A DNA stretch of 64,000 bases. It comes from Gerris lacustris. Its lineage: Eukaryota; Arthropoda; Insecta; Hemiptera; Gerridae. Under the pieces are notes generated by a model, which did not search any database, had not been told where the DNA came from, and saw only the letters and a program-made list of their open reading frames with translations. The translations under genes and the position numbers were made by a program. The stretch is from positions 8,614,329-8,678,328 of the forward strand of contig OX578277.1 of assembly GCA_951217055.1 (NCBI GenBank), written 5' to 3'. How positions within the stretch are numbered: the first letter of the stretch is position 1; the number at the start of each line of letters is the position of its first letter. This document shows positions 35,499-47,072 of the stretch, one piece after another.

Positions 35499-35655
35499 GG
35501 TGGCGTTTACAGTGAGAAGACAAGTGACAAGAGCTTTCTCACTGGGGTACCACGAGTGAAATAAAAATTAGTTTTTAATAAAAGTAATGGATATGTTCAG
35601 TCAAGAGATAAGTCTCCTCTCTTTTGTCTCCTGTCTTATCAGTGTGAAAGCCGCC
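35499..35655. mobile_element. 157-bp MITE
   Basis: The left end 'ggtggcgtttacagtgagaa' with 'gacaagtgacaag' is mirrored by 'cttttgtctcctgtcttatc' and 'agtgtgaaagccgcc'. Relatives flank the array at 2125-2940 and occur at 19715-19830. Confidence 0.8.
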
Positions 35656-36545
35656 TTAAATATCTTGTATATATATTTTATATTTTTTAATTTAACATTT
35701 ATTTCAACCACTTACAATAATATATTTGGTGATTTATTTTATCTCAGTCTTGAATACCTTTATATTTAATCAAGGTATAATTACAAAAACAAAATTATAT
35801 ATTTGTGTATATATATATTATACATACAATGAAACTTCTCCATAGCGGACACCTGAGGGGGAATACAATTATGATTGCTTGATAGCATTAGGAGAGCTCT
35901 CTATTTAGAAACATATAATCTATCAATTGCATACATAGTAGAAGAGTAGGAGAGATGCAAAAGTACTCAGATTCATTAAAGAACATCATTTTTAATTTCT
36001 CATATAAAGAGAAAGTAATGTGATGGCACAAAAATTCAATTTTGAGATTTACACTGTTTGAGGTCCCCTGAGTCCAAAGAATGGGGTTTTAAAAAATCTC
36101 TGTCTGTCTGTGCAGACGCCTGGAGCCTAAACTACTGGGCTGATTTTGACAAAATTTGGCATACATGTACAGAAAAATCATACCCTTGGGTGAAATTGAG
36201 AAATTAATTGGGAGGGCGCTATCCCCCAAAAACTCTGAAGAAAGAAAATTATTTCTCGAAAACAGTTCAGACGATATTGATTAAAAAATTCTAAAAATGT
36301 AGTCCATTTAAATACAAATCTAACGATATAAGGCGTTTTCCCGGGAAAAATCTAGTTCCTGAGAAAACAGATTAATATGAGGACGGAGAGAGGCCGTGTT
36401 CGATTCCCCGCCCAGGAGAAGTTATTTTTATGTTACATTTTGATGAAATGTTCAATAATAATTAAATTTACCCCCGAACTATTAAATCGAAAACATTGGG
36501 CTAAGTAATTATGAATTCATATAAGAGAAGTTTGTTTGAATTGTC
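35656..36545. other. Intergenic sequence with a dispersed repeat
   Basis: 36000-36480 matches 14880-15120 in part ('gtaatgtgatggcacaaaaa', 'agagcctaaactac' type phrases after a 'tctgtctgtctgtg' tract). No gene. Confidence 0.5.
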
Positions 36546-36905
36546 TCGGATCTATTTTTTTCCTCTTCGAGGGGCCTTTACACCCAAAGACATAGACTAT
36601 ATAGGGTCCAGTGAACAATCCCTAGCTGGAGAACTAAATTTTTCACACTTAAATGAAGTGTTGTTAGGTAAATTATCTCTCATCTCTATTTTTTATTGCT
36701 CCATAAGTGTTGACTAGGGTTTTTCAGGCCAAAACCTGCTGGTGCCAACTTCCGAGAAGTTCCCCATTTGCTTAAGCAAATATTATTGGGTGGGCATAGA
36801 GCAGGGGCCCAGTCCAGGAATTGAACCCAGATCTATGTGACAGCTTATCCAAGTAGTGACCGGGTTAAACTGCTGCTTAATCTCATTTGAGAGCCAACCA
36901 CTCCT
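36546..36905 (-). repeat. SINE with 5S-rRNA-like head, reverse copy
   Basis: Minus-strand order: 'gcagtttaacccggtcacta' with 'cttggataagctgtcac' (5S-like head, more diverged than the others), then 'ctgggttcaattcctggac', 'caggttttggcctg' and the tail 'tctatgtctttgggtgtaaa'. The same blocks occur in the same order at 50831-51262. Short plus frames at 36511-36717 and 36856-37041 are shadows. Confidence 0.7.
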
Positions 36906-37369
36906 CTACCCAACCTACCCAGGCCTTAATATTAGTAACCAAAAAGTTGAATTGATAATAAATGACTTTAAACTCATAGTAAGGTTGTTTGAACCTGTTT
37001 CAATTCCCAGTGAGATTACATGTATTTTAATTCAATATTAAATGTTCAAAGACAGTTGAAATGAAATTTGACCATGTGCAGGGAACTTTCGACAAACCTT
37101 CAACATTTTCTTCAAAATCGGATGAATACTTTAAAAGTTATAGGTGAAATAAAAAAAAAAAAAGTTTGTGCCTCAGGCGGAAGAGAGAGTTATGGCTGCA
37201 GAAGATCGAAATTAATAAAATTTATAAGGGTTTTTAAGATGCGGTGTTATGCAAAATTGCCAATGGACAGACTGAAACAAAAACACTTGACAAGGTGGCC
37301 TGACTCCACTGAAACTGCAGAATTCCATCCGTTGTTTTTAACTTCTCTGAAGTTACTACTCTCTTCCTA
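36906..37369. other. Intergenic sequence, no gene supported
   Basis: The 100-codon plus frame at 37068-37370 has no recognisable domain, no splice context and no repeats in common with known families; I do not call it. Confidence 0.45.
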
Positions 37370-37666
37370 GAGAACCAGCGTGGCCGTGTGGGTTAAACCA
37401 CGTCTGCTCGGCCATCACTGAATCTTGAGTGGAACGAGACGGGGTTCGATTCCTCGCCGTGACGCTCTGATTTAGATGGCTCACTATTGATCACATCATA
37501 CCCGCTTCGGCGGTACAATGTACAGAGGTATGATGTGTGAAGTGGCTGGAACTCTCTACCGCGGGGCGTAAAAAGGGCCTAAGTGATGGCCTAATTGCAA
37601 GTTTTGAACAAGTGGTTCGTCCGACCCGTTCTAGTAGAAAGTACTAGACTACTACTACTACTACTC
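37370..37666 (+). repeat. tRNA-derived SINE (family 2), full length
   Basis: The head has 'gtggccgtgtgggttaaacc' (A-box-like) and 'ggggttcgattcctcg' (B box, GGTTCGATTCC exact), then 'tggctcactattgatcacat', 'gtgaagtggctggaactctc' and a tail ending in (TAC)n. Four related copies are in this window: three at 52055-52950 and a fragment at 14484-14597. Confidence 0.9.
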
Positions 37667-37937
37667 TCTTGAAGAAGCTCCCAACACTGGGTGCAAAACG
37701 TCAGTTAAGGTTGCCACATTTTCAGGGCGACATGAACTCCTCTGAAGATGCTCCCATCACTGGGTGCGTAATGTTAGAGTGTAAACCCTGCATGACAAGG
37801 AGCCCACTAGAAGAGTAACAACTTCATACTTAGACCAACTGCGAAAACCAATGTAACAGTTCAACGTTTCATTTTTTAATTTGACATTTTCAAAACAAGT
37901 ATTTTTTTTTTTAAAAAAAAGAGAAAGGTTTGCTAAT
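37667..37937. other. Intergenic sequence with a short duplication
   Basis: The phrase 'gaagaagctcccaacactgg' recurs as 'gaagatgctcccatcactgg' about 75 bases on. No gene. Confidence 0.5.
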
Positions 37938-38400
37938 CTGGAGGCCGATTCAGTAACTTTGAAACCTCCCTTTTCATGTTGTTATATATCAAATTGTTGT
38001 TATGAACATGCACTGTGCAACCTGTCAACGTGAATCTATAACTTTGTCTGTTGTTATATAAGGAGAAATTGATATATAAGGTTTGATATATATCCACTCA
38101 AAATTGTTGTTGATATAATTCGTCAGGTTATGTTGTTATAGATCAAATGCTAAAAACCAAAACAAAGTGGCACCATTATTTTTGTTTTCATTCACTTTCT
38201 CTGTTTTCTGCCAGAAATAACTACAAAATAGCCACTAAAAAGGACGCTGTCAATCCGTAGTTTGGTATTCGGCCACATACAGCGCTGGCATCACTTTACA
38301 GATTCACTACATTATATAACAACACTTTGATATATAGAGGTGTTTGATGTATAATGTCACAGTGGATATATATCAAAAAAGTTACAGAATCGGCCTCCAG
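37938..38400. mobile_element. 463-bp TIR element
   Basis: 'ctggaggccgattcagtaac' and its mirrored end 'gttacagaatcggcctccag' form clear ends. The interior has 'gttgttatatatcaaa' phrases in both orientations and no coding capacity. Confidence 0.9.
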
Positions 38401-39137
38401 AAGTGTCCATAAAGAGAAGTTTTCACAGTATGTAAAATACACATGAACTATAATAAATTTTAAGGTGTGGCATCACCTCCAAAAAATATATTTTTTTTTA
38501 TTAAAAAAGAGTATTTTTGTTCTGCCAATATGGCAGAACATACCATATGGCATTACAGTTATGACCCCCCAGTCACAATTTGTGATTTTTGGTGTGGATA
38601 TAAAACAAAATAAATACAACCTACTTAAGCAATAACAATTAAACAAAAAAATATATATATTAGACATATATATATTTTTTTTTAATTTGGGGGGGGGGGG
38701 GGGGGGGGGAGGGGGAATAAAACTATGCAATTTATTCACCTTTTAAATAATATCTAATTTATTTTTTTTTTCATTATATCCACTCCCTCAATACATTATT
38801 AATGGTGACACATTGAGACCTTGTATTTTCAATATTTACGTTAACCTTATGTATCCATTTCTCAATAGCATACAGCATAGAGAATTTATCGCCCTTTGGG
38901 AAGCAATTTTCAAATTAAATTAGAATTATATTGGAGAGACTGAACAGAGAAAAATACATTTTAACACCAATTTTTCTTTGATAACAGGTCTCACAGTCAC
39001 ATTTTGTTTTAAGTAATGTAAACTTACCAAAAAATTAAGTTGTGTAACTTTTTTTGGTCCAAATATATTTTTTTGTACAGTTCTATTAGCGTCAAAATCA
39101 AATGAATTTTTTAAAATTATCAAGTTGATAATTCCGG
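38401..39137. other. 3' flank of the PIG-B gene
   Basis: Contains a G run (38689-38709) and AT-rich tracts. It should hold the 3' UTR and poly-A site of the minus-strand gene, but I could not place the site. The 74-codon minus frame at 38926-39150 overlaps the gene end and is a shadow. Confidence 0.5.
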
Positions 39138-40676
39138 TCATACGATACAAGAATTGCCGCGCCTCTTGTATATGCTAATATATTGTCCTGTACGATCCGG
39201 GTGTAAATAAGAATCGAATTTGGAATCAATCAATGTAAAGTTGTTCAAATGTAGAAAATTGGTAATATTTAACGAATCGTACGCTATTATATGAGTCGGT
39301 AACGAGCAAAGAGACGATGTTGCGTATTTATTCCTTAAAAATTGACGAGGGTTCTCGTAGAATATATCGGCTTCGTCACGATAATCGGATATATTGTCGA
39401 AATTAGGTAGACAAGAGAGGAAATCGGTCTGGACGTCGGTATGAAGGTGGCTGTAAAGTGGTAAACTGTGACAAGGAGTCAAAAATAGGAATTTAGAATT
39501 GGTTGTATTCTGACCCACTTCCGACAGGTATTTCATCGTTTGTAATCCTCCGACTTTGTGGAATTGTCCGAGGAATAGAACGGTGCTGTAATTGATAATA
39601 ATGAAAACGGCACCGACGGCGTATAAGAAATAGGTTTTGGCGTTTGAACTCCACTTAGACAGCACACTTGAAGACATGTATATCATCATGGGGATAAGAG
39701 GCATTAAAAATCTGAATTCTTTGTGTCCGATCAGACTGAGTATCGTCGTACTCCATAAAATAGTCACACACATTTGCGAGTCGACGTCGTAAAAAATGCG
39801 TTTCTTCAAACGGTATATACTCCTTAAAGTTTTGAACAGAGCTATCGAAAACGGAATGAAATGCAGACCTAGAACGGCGGGGATGCCGGTGTAGAAGTAC
39901 CAGAGTAACGGTTGAGATCCGTAATGAGAACTGATATCATTAAAGATGTTAAATACGAAGAAATTCCACGGAGTTATAACTAACGAACCGTACATGTAAG
40001 AATCCAGAAGAACCAACAAAGACGTTACCACGCCGAATATAGGTACGTATCTAAATAGCACGTACGATAAAGGTGTCTTGGAAGAAAAAATATTGATAAG
40101 CACAAGAGGTGTCCAAATCAAAGTGGACGTAGGACGTACGAAGCACAATAAAGCGACCAATACGATAAAAACAGAGCTTTTCGATTTGGGACTCCATGGA
40201 TAGTAAAACAACGCTATCGTTGTCAAATTCATTTCGAACGTGTTAATCAAAGTTCTTGTCGAACAATAATTGACGAAGTGTGACGTCAACCAAGATAAGA
40301 ATGCCCACGAATACTGTCCCGATCTCTTCTCGTGAACCCATCTTACGAAGTAAACGTCGGCAAGAGACGATAATACGGCTTGGAACAATCTAGGCAGTAA
40401 TACGATCGCATCCGGACTATCCAATCCGAAATATTTCAAGAAGTAGTATAAAGTAGAGATGATACTCACGTAGAAATAACTTCGAATACCTTTTAACCAT
40501 TCCCACGTCAGATTTCCGTAATTGAAAACTTGTTTATGCGAGACCTCTAAAGACTGATAATACTCGTCCGGAACGTAAATCGACTGAATCAATATCAAAT
40601 CCACCAATCTCAACGACAATAATATTAAAAATAGTTTATAAGGAAATTTTCCCTGCACTATAAAAGATTTCTTCAT
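39138..40676 (-). CDS. PIGB: GPI mannosyltransferase 3, PIG-B/GPI10 type
   Basis: Predicted to add the third mannose of the GPI anchor core from dolichol-phosphate mannose in the ER lumen (family GT22). The 512-residue intronless frame has a hydrophobic N-terminal segment (about 12-32) and then the luminal catalytic signature 'PDEYYQSLEVSH' (residues 36-47; the Asp-Glu pair is the family's key acidic motif, where many relatives have PDEYWQ). Next come 'LTWEW' (56-60) with 'IRS', 'RTLINTFEMNLTTIALF' (about 140-157) and 'HKEFRF' (318-323), the family's second hallmark. Several hydrophobic segments between fit a multi-pass membrane protein. The C-terminal luminal part with 'TPCHSLPLYSH' and 'DEADIFYENP' is PIG-B-specific and separates it from ALG9, ALG12 and PIG-Z. 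The length is close to the family's usual 500-550. The start is the only in-frame ATG before the hydrophobic segment. It lies head to head with the remodeller gene, about 5.3 kb apart. Lack of introns may mean intron loss or retroposition. Confidence 0.95.
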   Translation of the reverse strand: MKKSFIVQGKFPYKLFLILLSLRLVDLILIQSIYVPDEYYQSLEVSHKQVFNYGNLTWEWLKGIRSYFYVSIISTLYYFLKYFGLDSPDAIVLLPRLFQAVLSSLADVYFVRWVHEKRSGQYSWAFLSWLTSHFVNYCSTRTLINTFEMNLTTIALFYYPWSPKSKSSVFIVLVALLCFVRPTSTLIWTPLVLINIFSSKTPLSYVLFRYVPIFGVVTSLLVLLDSYMYGSLVITPWNFFVFNIFNDISSHYGSQPLLWYFYTGIPAVLGLHFIPFSIALFKTLRSIYRLKKRIFYDVDSQMCVTILWSTTILSLIGHKEFRFLMPLIPMMIYMSSSVLSKWSSNAKTYFLYAVGAVFIIINYSTVLFLGQFHKVGGLQTMKYLSEVGQNTTNSKFLFLTPCHSLPLYSHLHTDVQTDFLSCLPNFDNISDYRDEADIFYENPRQFLRNKYATSSLCSLPTHIIAYDSLNITNFLHLNNFTLIDSKFDSYLHPDRTGQYISIYKRRGNSCIV

Positions 40677-41670
40677 TTTTTTAACAGTTATTAATTTATC
40701 ATTACTTTCAAATAAACCGTTGAAGCTTTTCTTCTGTTATATTTCTTCGTGGATTCTATTAAAATAAGAACAAATTGTCAAATAAAATAAATCTCACTAT
40801 AAAACGTACAAAAATATAATAAAGTACACAAAAATATAATGTAAACAAACTTAAAATAACGTTAAATTAACAAACGAGTTTACCGCTTGTAATAAAAATG
40901 TAAAAATGCGGGCGAACAAAGAACTCCCGCACTGTTATATCCACGTGTAGTCTTTTTTCTCAACCCGACAAAATAAAAAGGCTAAATTTAAATATTGTTT
41001 CTTTATTAGACTTCCAAAAACGCGGTCACACAAAAAAAATTCTTCCTATGGCCACAAACAAGGCGAACAAAACAGAAAAAAAAATGTGACATCTGCACCA
41101 CAAATAAACCGTTTGAAAAAAAAAATAAACAAAACAAAAAAATGTATAAATTCCTTTTGAATAAATACAACTTGTGGCGCTAAAGTGTGTTAATATTTAA
41201 AACAAATTATTGAAAATTAATAACAAATTTTTATAATTATATTTGTGCACGAAATTTGAATTAAGAAATTAAAAAAATACTATATTTAAATAATATAGAA
41301 ATATAAATTGTTTAAATATAGCTACAAAACTAGCGCTCCACGCGGTCTTTTTTATAAATTATGATAAATGTAATATTTTTGGCGCGAAGTGTGAATTTAA
41401 AAGAATGAATCTGAGTTTAATATTTGCTATATCCTTATTATTATTTTTGATTTAGAGATGACAATTTTACAACATGACTATTAGAAAGTCCTTACTCTCT
41501 GTAGACTGAGAACCGGGTGCGCCGAAAGAATGTACATTTCGATGTGGCTGGTAAATGAATCAGATCGCAAACCAATCTACTTACAAAACATGTTTAAACA
41601 TAATTTTCATGATTAATATAGCTAAATATATCGTATCTGTAGTGCTATGATGTGGAGCTAGAACCTATAC
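40677..41670. other. 5' flank of the PIG-B gene
   Basis: AT-rich sequence that should contain the PIG-B promoter. No TATA box or initiator could be singled out from chance matches. Confidence 0.5.
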
Positions 41671-41773
41671 GGTAAATTCACATTGTATGTGCCAGGCCAA
41701 GATGTAGAGCCACCTCTAACAACTCTAACCACCCTTAAGGAAATTTCTCTGGCACGTACAATATGAATTAGCC
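41671..41773. repeat. 103-bp inverted repeat
   Basis: 'ggtaaattcacattgtatgt' with 'gccagg' is mirrored by 'ctggcacgtacaatatgaat' with 'tagcc'. Probably a tiny MITE; the 69-codon minus frame over it is a shadow. Confidence 0.75.
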
Positions 41774-42036
41774 AACCTCGACATCTCAACTGGAAATAAT
41801 TGAAAAGGAAAAGGAATAACAAATTAAACTTAATCCATCTGCTAATCATATATATATCGATGGCCATGAGTGATTCCTCGTATATTGAAAATGCCAGGTT
41901 TTCAGGAGGAACAAAAAACTATTTAAAGAAATAAATTTACTTTAACTGACTAAGCTTTTTACGTGTTTCATAAAATTGTATAACATGTAACCTCAGAGCA
42001 TGTAACCCTTCTGAAACATTGGTAACTGTCAAATTA
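41774..42036. other. Intergenic sequence
   Basis: Nothing supported. Confidence 0.45.
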
Positions 42037-42044
42037 TAACAGTT

Positions 42045-42452
42045 CAGTGGCGTATCCAGCGGCTAGGTCTGGAGGGGGCACAATCTAAGTCAGTTTCAAC
42101 AAAGCCCCCCCCCCCCAAAAAAAAATCTCCGCGCCCAATAACTGTTTTAGAACCTCCATTCGTTAGAAAATGTTATGGTGATGCTTACTGCAGTACAATA
42201 TCTTACTGTAAGTCATGGCCGTCGTCTGCAGATAATAATTGGGGTGGATCTATGGGGGGGGGGGGTCTGTTTGACCTCTCAAAGCGCTTTTATGCATTTC
42301 TGAGGTGAAATTGAATATGAGGTGAATGTAAAAATATGTATTAAAAAAATAATAAGGTGCATTTTTTTTTTTTTTTTTTAATATATCGGATCTGGGCCTG
42401 TCTGGGGGGGGGGGGCACGATCCCCTGTGCCCACCCCCTTGATACGCCGCTG
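42045..42452. mobile_element. 408-bp hAT-type MITE with 8-bp TSD
   Basis: Ends 'cagtggcgtatccag' and 'tgatacgccgctg' are inverted. 'taacagtt' is duplicated exactly on both sides (42037-42044 and 42453-42460), the 8-bp target duplication of hAT transposons. The interior has G and C runs that mirror each other. No transposase. Confidence 0.92.
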
Positions 42453-42665
42453 TAACAGTTCATGAAATAATTTAGTTACGAGGTCTCACTATGTCACTTC
42501 TTTAATAAAGTGCAACACATACGAGGTCTCACTTACGAATTAGCAGCTCAGTTATGAGGTGTCTACTAACCTTCACCAAAACACATACGATGTGTCACTA
42601 CGCCTGTCTATCGTAGTTATAAGCTATCACATAACAAATAGTTTGTGAATCTGATACGAGATGTC

Positions 42666-43090
42666 CAGGCCCCGATTTAGGGTAAGCTAAGCTGGCATCC
42701 TTGGCAAAACCATTGTAGCCCCCCCCCCCACAAAAGGACTGAAATATTTGTGATTACTAAATAGTATTTTTGGGTTACCCCATAATGTGGGCTGATACCA
42801 TTACTGTTGTAAAAATTACGTATTAACCTGAAATGGTGTGTACCTAGTACTGCTGATAAAAAATTAGTAGACCTTATTATTTCTTTTTTAAATAATAATA
42901 TTTTTTTTATAACTAAGTGCAAACTGCAAACATACATCAAGTTATTTTAAAGGTACCAGTTTGCATGTCTAATTTTTTAGACATGAAAATCCATTTGTTT
43001 TTAATAAATATACACGTGTATTAAAGTTGTGGTGGAAAATTTTCCGCCCTGGGCAATTGCCCAGTCAGCCCATTGGTAAATCGGGGCCCG
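42666..43090. mobile_element. 425-bp hAT-type MITE with 8-bp TSD
   Basis: Ends 'caggccccgattta' and 'taaatcggggcccg' are inverted and 'gagatgtc' is duplicated exactly (42658-42665 and 43091-43098). The 87-codon minus frame inside is a shadow. Both hAT-type copies lie in the PIG-B/remodeller intergenic space. Confidence 0.92.
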
Positions 43091-43132
43091 GAGATGTCAC
43101 GATTGCCCATTTTCTATGTGAAGGAATTTTTT

Positions 43133-43460
43133 TGAAGTGAAACTTCTTTGGCGGCGGTAGAGTGAATTTTTTTAATATAGTGAAATCGTGTAACGAAGTT
43201 TGCGATTCGAGACTCGTCCAAGTCTAACATTTTTACAGATGAATTGTATTATATCTATTTAAAGACCAGCAAATCAAAACAAACATTTATTTTTATTGGA
43301 ATAAATGTGGTTGCCTTAGCGTAGCAATATTTTTTTTTTTCAATTAAACTTCCCATAACCATTTCTTAATCCTGAAACAATAAATTCATCAAAAATGAAA
43401 GAGAGCAATGCATTCTAGAACTTATGTTTAACTTCTAATGCGTGAGAGCCTCACACATAT
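43133..43460. mobile_element. MITE R3, copy 1
   Basis: About 330 bases closely matching 47813-48138. It begins 'gaagtgaaacttctttggcg' and its other end carries a diverged 'aagttaaac'-type mirror and then 'atgcgtgagagcctcacac'. That last block also appears, reversed, at 15136-15160. Confidence 0.8.
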
Positions 43461-43810
43461 TATTTTTTTTTTCACTTACGAGATTTTGCATGTACTTGCA
43501 GACAAACCTCCCAAGTCCAATATAAAATGAAAACCTCGAAATCATAATTTTTGTAGTTACGAGGTAGGTATCACTTCTTAGCCATCGATATGCAGGGTGT
43601 TCCAAGTCTAGAAGTCGAAACTCAAGGAGCGTATTCAGGAAGTTAAAACTAAACTTCTTTTTGTTTTCTCCTTTATTTCCTTTAAATATGTTCTATTTAC
43701 GATATAGGATGTCAAAACATATAGTTTAGGGTACAAAAGAATTAAAGTCTCTCCTAAAGCTTCAGCAATGTTCAAAGGCCACCGAAATTGGCGCATTTTG
43801 TGAGCTTTAA
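43461..43810. other. Intergenic sequence
   Basis: No supported feature. Confidence 0.45.
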
Positions 43811-44514
43811 TACGCCGGGGAAGTGTGACGTCACTTACGTAAAAAAAGTGTATGTTGTTACGTTGGCTAAGCTGCCCTGGCTCATAACAAACAATGTACT
43901 TCTGGGGTTTATCAGTGCTATTTTATTTTATTATTATTTTTTAATCAATTATTTGTATTATCATCTATAATGTATACATTTATTGGCTTATTAATGATGT
44001 TACTGATACACGAAAAGGTTAGAAACAGTTAAAAAAGCTTTTAATAGAGTAAAAAGTGCACATCTGTGATTAAGTTATTTTACATCTTCTTTGAGTTATT
44101 TGTGAGAATTATTTGTTTTATCATCTAAAATGTATACATTTATTGGCTTGTAATTGATGTTACTGATACACGATAAGGTTAAAAAAGCTTTTAATAGAGT
44201 AAAAAGAGCACATCTGTAAGTAAGTTATTTTACATCTTATTTGAGTTATTTGTGAGAATTATTTGTTTTATCATCTATAATGTATACATTTGTTGGCTTA
44301 TTAATGATGTTACTAATATATGATAAGGTTAAAAACGGTTAAAAAAGCTTTTAATAGAATAAAAAGAGGAACAAACTATAAAATGCTTACAGAACCCTAG
44401 TAAACAATGGTTTGTTATGAGCCAGAAAAGATAACCTGACGAAAAATCGTGGAGGGCGCATGACGTCACAGAAACCTTTGTCACTTTTACGTAACCTCTC
44501 TGACGCGACGTATA
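43811..44514 (+). mobile_element. Second copy of the THAP-exon element, exon lost
   Basis: Begins 'tacgccggggaagtgtgacg' and ends 'gacgcgacgtata', as in 33567-34170. The segment that holds the THAP-like exon there is absent. Instead a roughly 125-base unit ('tgtatacatttattggctta' ... 'aaaaagcttttaatagagta') is tandemly repeated about three times (43955-44365). Confidence 0.78.
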
Positions 44515-44890
44515 TGACGCTTTGGTTGCCCAGTTATCTTTTATTGTTTGGCGTCTATATACAGACCTAAATGCGTTACAATAATATGATTCTGTGGCTG
44601 CCCAGATATCTTTTATTGTTTGGCGTCTACATACAGACCTAAATGCGTTCCAATATGAATCTTTGGCTGCCCAAATATCTTTTATTTGGCGTCTATATAC
44701 AGATCTAAATACGTTCCAATATGATTCTTTGGCTGCCCAGGATATCTTATTGTTTGGCGTCTATATACAGACCTAAATGCGTTCCAATATGATGCTTTGG
44801 CTGCCCAGATATCTTTTATTATTTGGCGTCTATATACAGACCTAAATACGTTCCAATATGATTCTTTGGCTGCCCAGATATCTAACATTA
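44515..44890. repeat. About 70-bp minisatellite, 5-6 units
   Basis: The unit reads 'tctttggctgcccagatatc' then 'ttttattgtttggcgtctat', 'atacagacctaaatgcgttc', 'caatatga', repeated head to tail. It starts right at the end of the element at 43811-44514. Short frames in both strands across it are shadows. Confidence 0.93.
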
Positions 44891-45942
44891 ATTTTGTGTT
44901 TGGTGGTACTTGGTACTTGTAAGATGTTAAAGGCTGTAAAATGTTTAAAAATAACAATAATGGTCAATAGAGAGCATACTAGAAAGAAAGTCCCTCCCCC
45001 ACCCCCCATCCCTGAGCCCCCGAGGAAATATGAGTGTTTTTGTGTTTTTTAATACTTCCTGCTCATAAAACACATTGAGAAAGTTGATTTTTTTATAAAT
45101 GGAGTTTCGTTTGGAGGGGGGAACTAGGTACCCCCTTTCCCCGGTCACGACTTCTACTTTTGATGGACTGACCCCCCCCCCCCAAAAAAAAAATACCCCG
45201 AATTGGCATTTAAAAAAGTCTATTAATTTAAAAAAAAATATTCCTGGGTGCGCCACTGGAAGGAACTATCAGAAAAATTCATAATACCTTCTTCTTCGTT
45301 CTTGATTAAATATTATAGACCAGCAAGACACAGGATACCAAAAATGGATTAACCTGGGTAAAACACAAACTTCCAAATGAAAACCATTTCAAGCTTCAGC
45401 TTCAGTTTTCAGTTTATACAAAAACTTCGTAATCGTTTCGTCTTTTTAAATTACTATAACTTACGTTTTTTTATACATATATATATATTTTTTTAAAAAG
45501 TAACAATTATTTTAATTTTTCCCCCCGTTAATAATATAAATATATACTATTTTTCATTTTAATTATCAATTCAAAACATTTTAATTTTAGAAAAACAAGA
45601 AGGAAAATGTGTGCTTTGCTTTGTTTTTGTCTGTTGTTTTAAAGAAAAACATAATTTAAAAAAAGAAAATTAATAATAACATTAACAATTTAAATTATTG
45701 TTATTTAATATTTCTTATATAACAGTATTATTTCTTTTTATGTGCATAAACTAAAAAGTTTTGTTAGCTTTTTAATAAACAATAGATGGTTCTGTACTGT
45801 GTACTTGTGTTTTTAACCGTGTGCCAATGTTTTCGCTAAGGCATTTCATCTTATTTAAGTACATTCAATTTTTTTGTGTGAATTTCGTTTAATAAAAATG
45901 ATTTCTGTAGAAAATATATTATAAACATGGAATAATACAGTT
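44891..45942. other. Upstream region of the remodeller gene
   Basis: Holds a C/G-homopolymer element remnant (about 44990-45260, 'gggtgcgccactgg') and AT-rich DNA. The promoter and any non-coding first exon are expected here, but no core element could be assigned. Confidence 0.45.
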
Positions 45943-45971
45943 ATGAGTGACAAACATTTCATCGTTTCAAG
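45943..45971 (+). CDS. Candidate first coding exon of the Domino-like gene
   Basis: ATG followed by nine codons (MSDKHFIVS) and two bases, ending at a good donor (ttcaag|gtacgt). Joined to the acceptor at 47071-47072 it gives AGA and then reads in frame into the next exon (…R G E M V P Q). A minimal upstream frame (ATG GAA TAA at 45926) precedes it. The exon is tiny, so this could be chance; translation might instead start at the ATG at 47080. Confidence 0.45.
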
Positions 45972-46549
45972 GTACGTTCCATTTAGATCCGATATTTAGT
46001 TTATTTTGTATTTTAGGTATATTTTAATATGAAATTATCGTTGAATACTTCATTTCAAATAAACCCTTCTCTTATTTGATTAGTTATTTACACATATTTA
46101 TGGCTTAAATGTAAACATGTATAATATGTTTTTTCATACATGAAATCAAGTTAGTTCCGTCCGTGTAAGGTATTAGATTTAAGAATGCATTTAACAACGA
46201 TTACTTGTTCAAAATCCATTTTTAAATTACATCTATGTTTGTTTTTTCTTTATTATTTTATAAGTTTCAAATGCTCGGTTTAATGACCATCTCATTAAAA
46301 TAGATTTAAACTCTGATATTCGTTATTTTTATTATGTATAACCTGGTCATGTGTAACCTTCCCTTTCCTTGTTCGAATGCTTTGTGCATGTATTTTTTAC
46401 CATGATTTTTCTTAGTTTTAACTGTTTAAAAGGTAAATTTATTTTATTTTAAGTGTATTAATAACTAATATAACAATTGAAACTATTTGGAATATTCTGT
46501 TTTCTGTATATTATATAAAGATCGCAGGATCCGTGTAGTTTATATATCT

Positions 46550-46990
46550 ACGTCTACACATTGATGTCTGGGTTTGTTCAATAGATCCAACTACTAATTT
46601 CTATCTTTAAGTTAAGGCTTTAGCGTAGTCTTAGATGACAAACTGTGTAACTTTCTGTATTTTTATTAGTCTGCTTAGGGAATAGAAGGATCTGGGAGGG
46701 ACTCCTTCACTTTACCTGGGTTTGTTCAATAGATCCACCTACATAGTCTATGTCTTTGAGTTAAGGCTTTAGCATAGTCTTAGATGACAAACTTTGTAAC
46801 TTTCTGTGAGTCTATTAGTCTGATTAGAGAATAGAAGGATCTGGGTGTGACTCCTTCACTTTACCTGGGTTTGTTCAATAGATCCACCTACATAGTCTAT
46901 GTCTTTGAGTTAAGACTTTAGCATAGTCTTAGATGACAAACTTTGTAACTTTCTGTGAGTCTATTTGACTTAAAGGGAATCCTTCACTTA
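46550..46990. repeat. About 149-bp tandem repeat, nearly 3 units
   Basis: 'gggtttgttcaatagatcca' recurs at about 46570, 46719 and 46868, each followed by 'gttaaggctttagcatagtc' and 'gatgacaaactttgtaactt' (small changes). It lies in the intron just before the first well-supported coding exon. Confidence 0.93.
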
Positions 46991-47072
46991 ATTTCAGTAT
47001 GTTTAAATGACCAACCTATATCCTATGTATTTGTTTACACCGTTTAAAATTGTTTCGGTTTTTGAATTTCAG

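Noticed and set aside
37068..37370. 100-codon plus-strand frame
   Set aside because: No recognisable domain or signal, no splice context, and it lies between SINEs; length is within chance.
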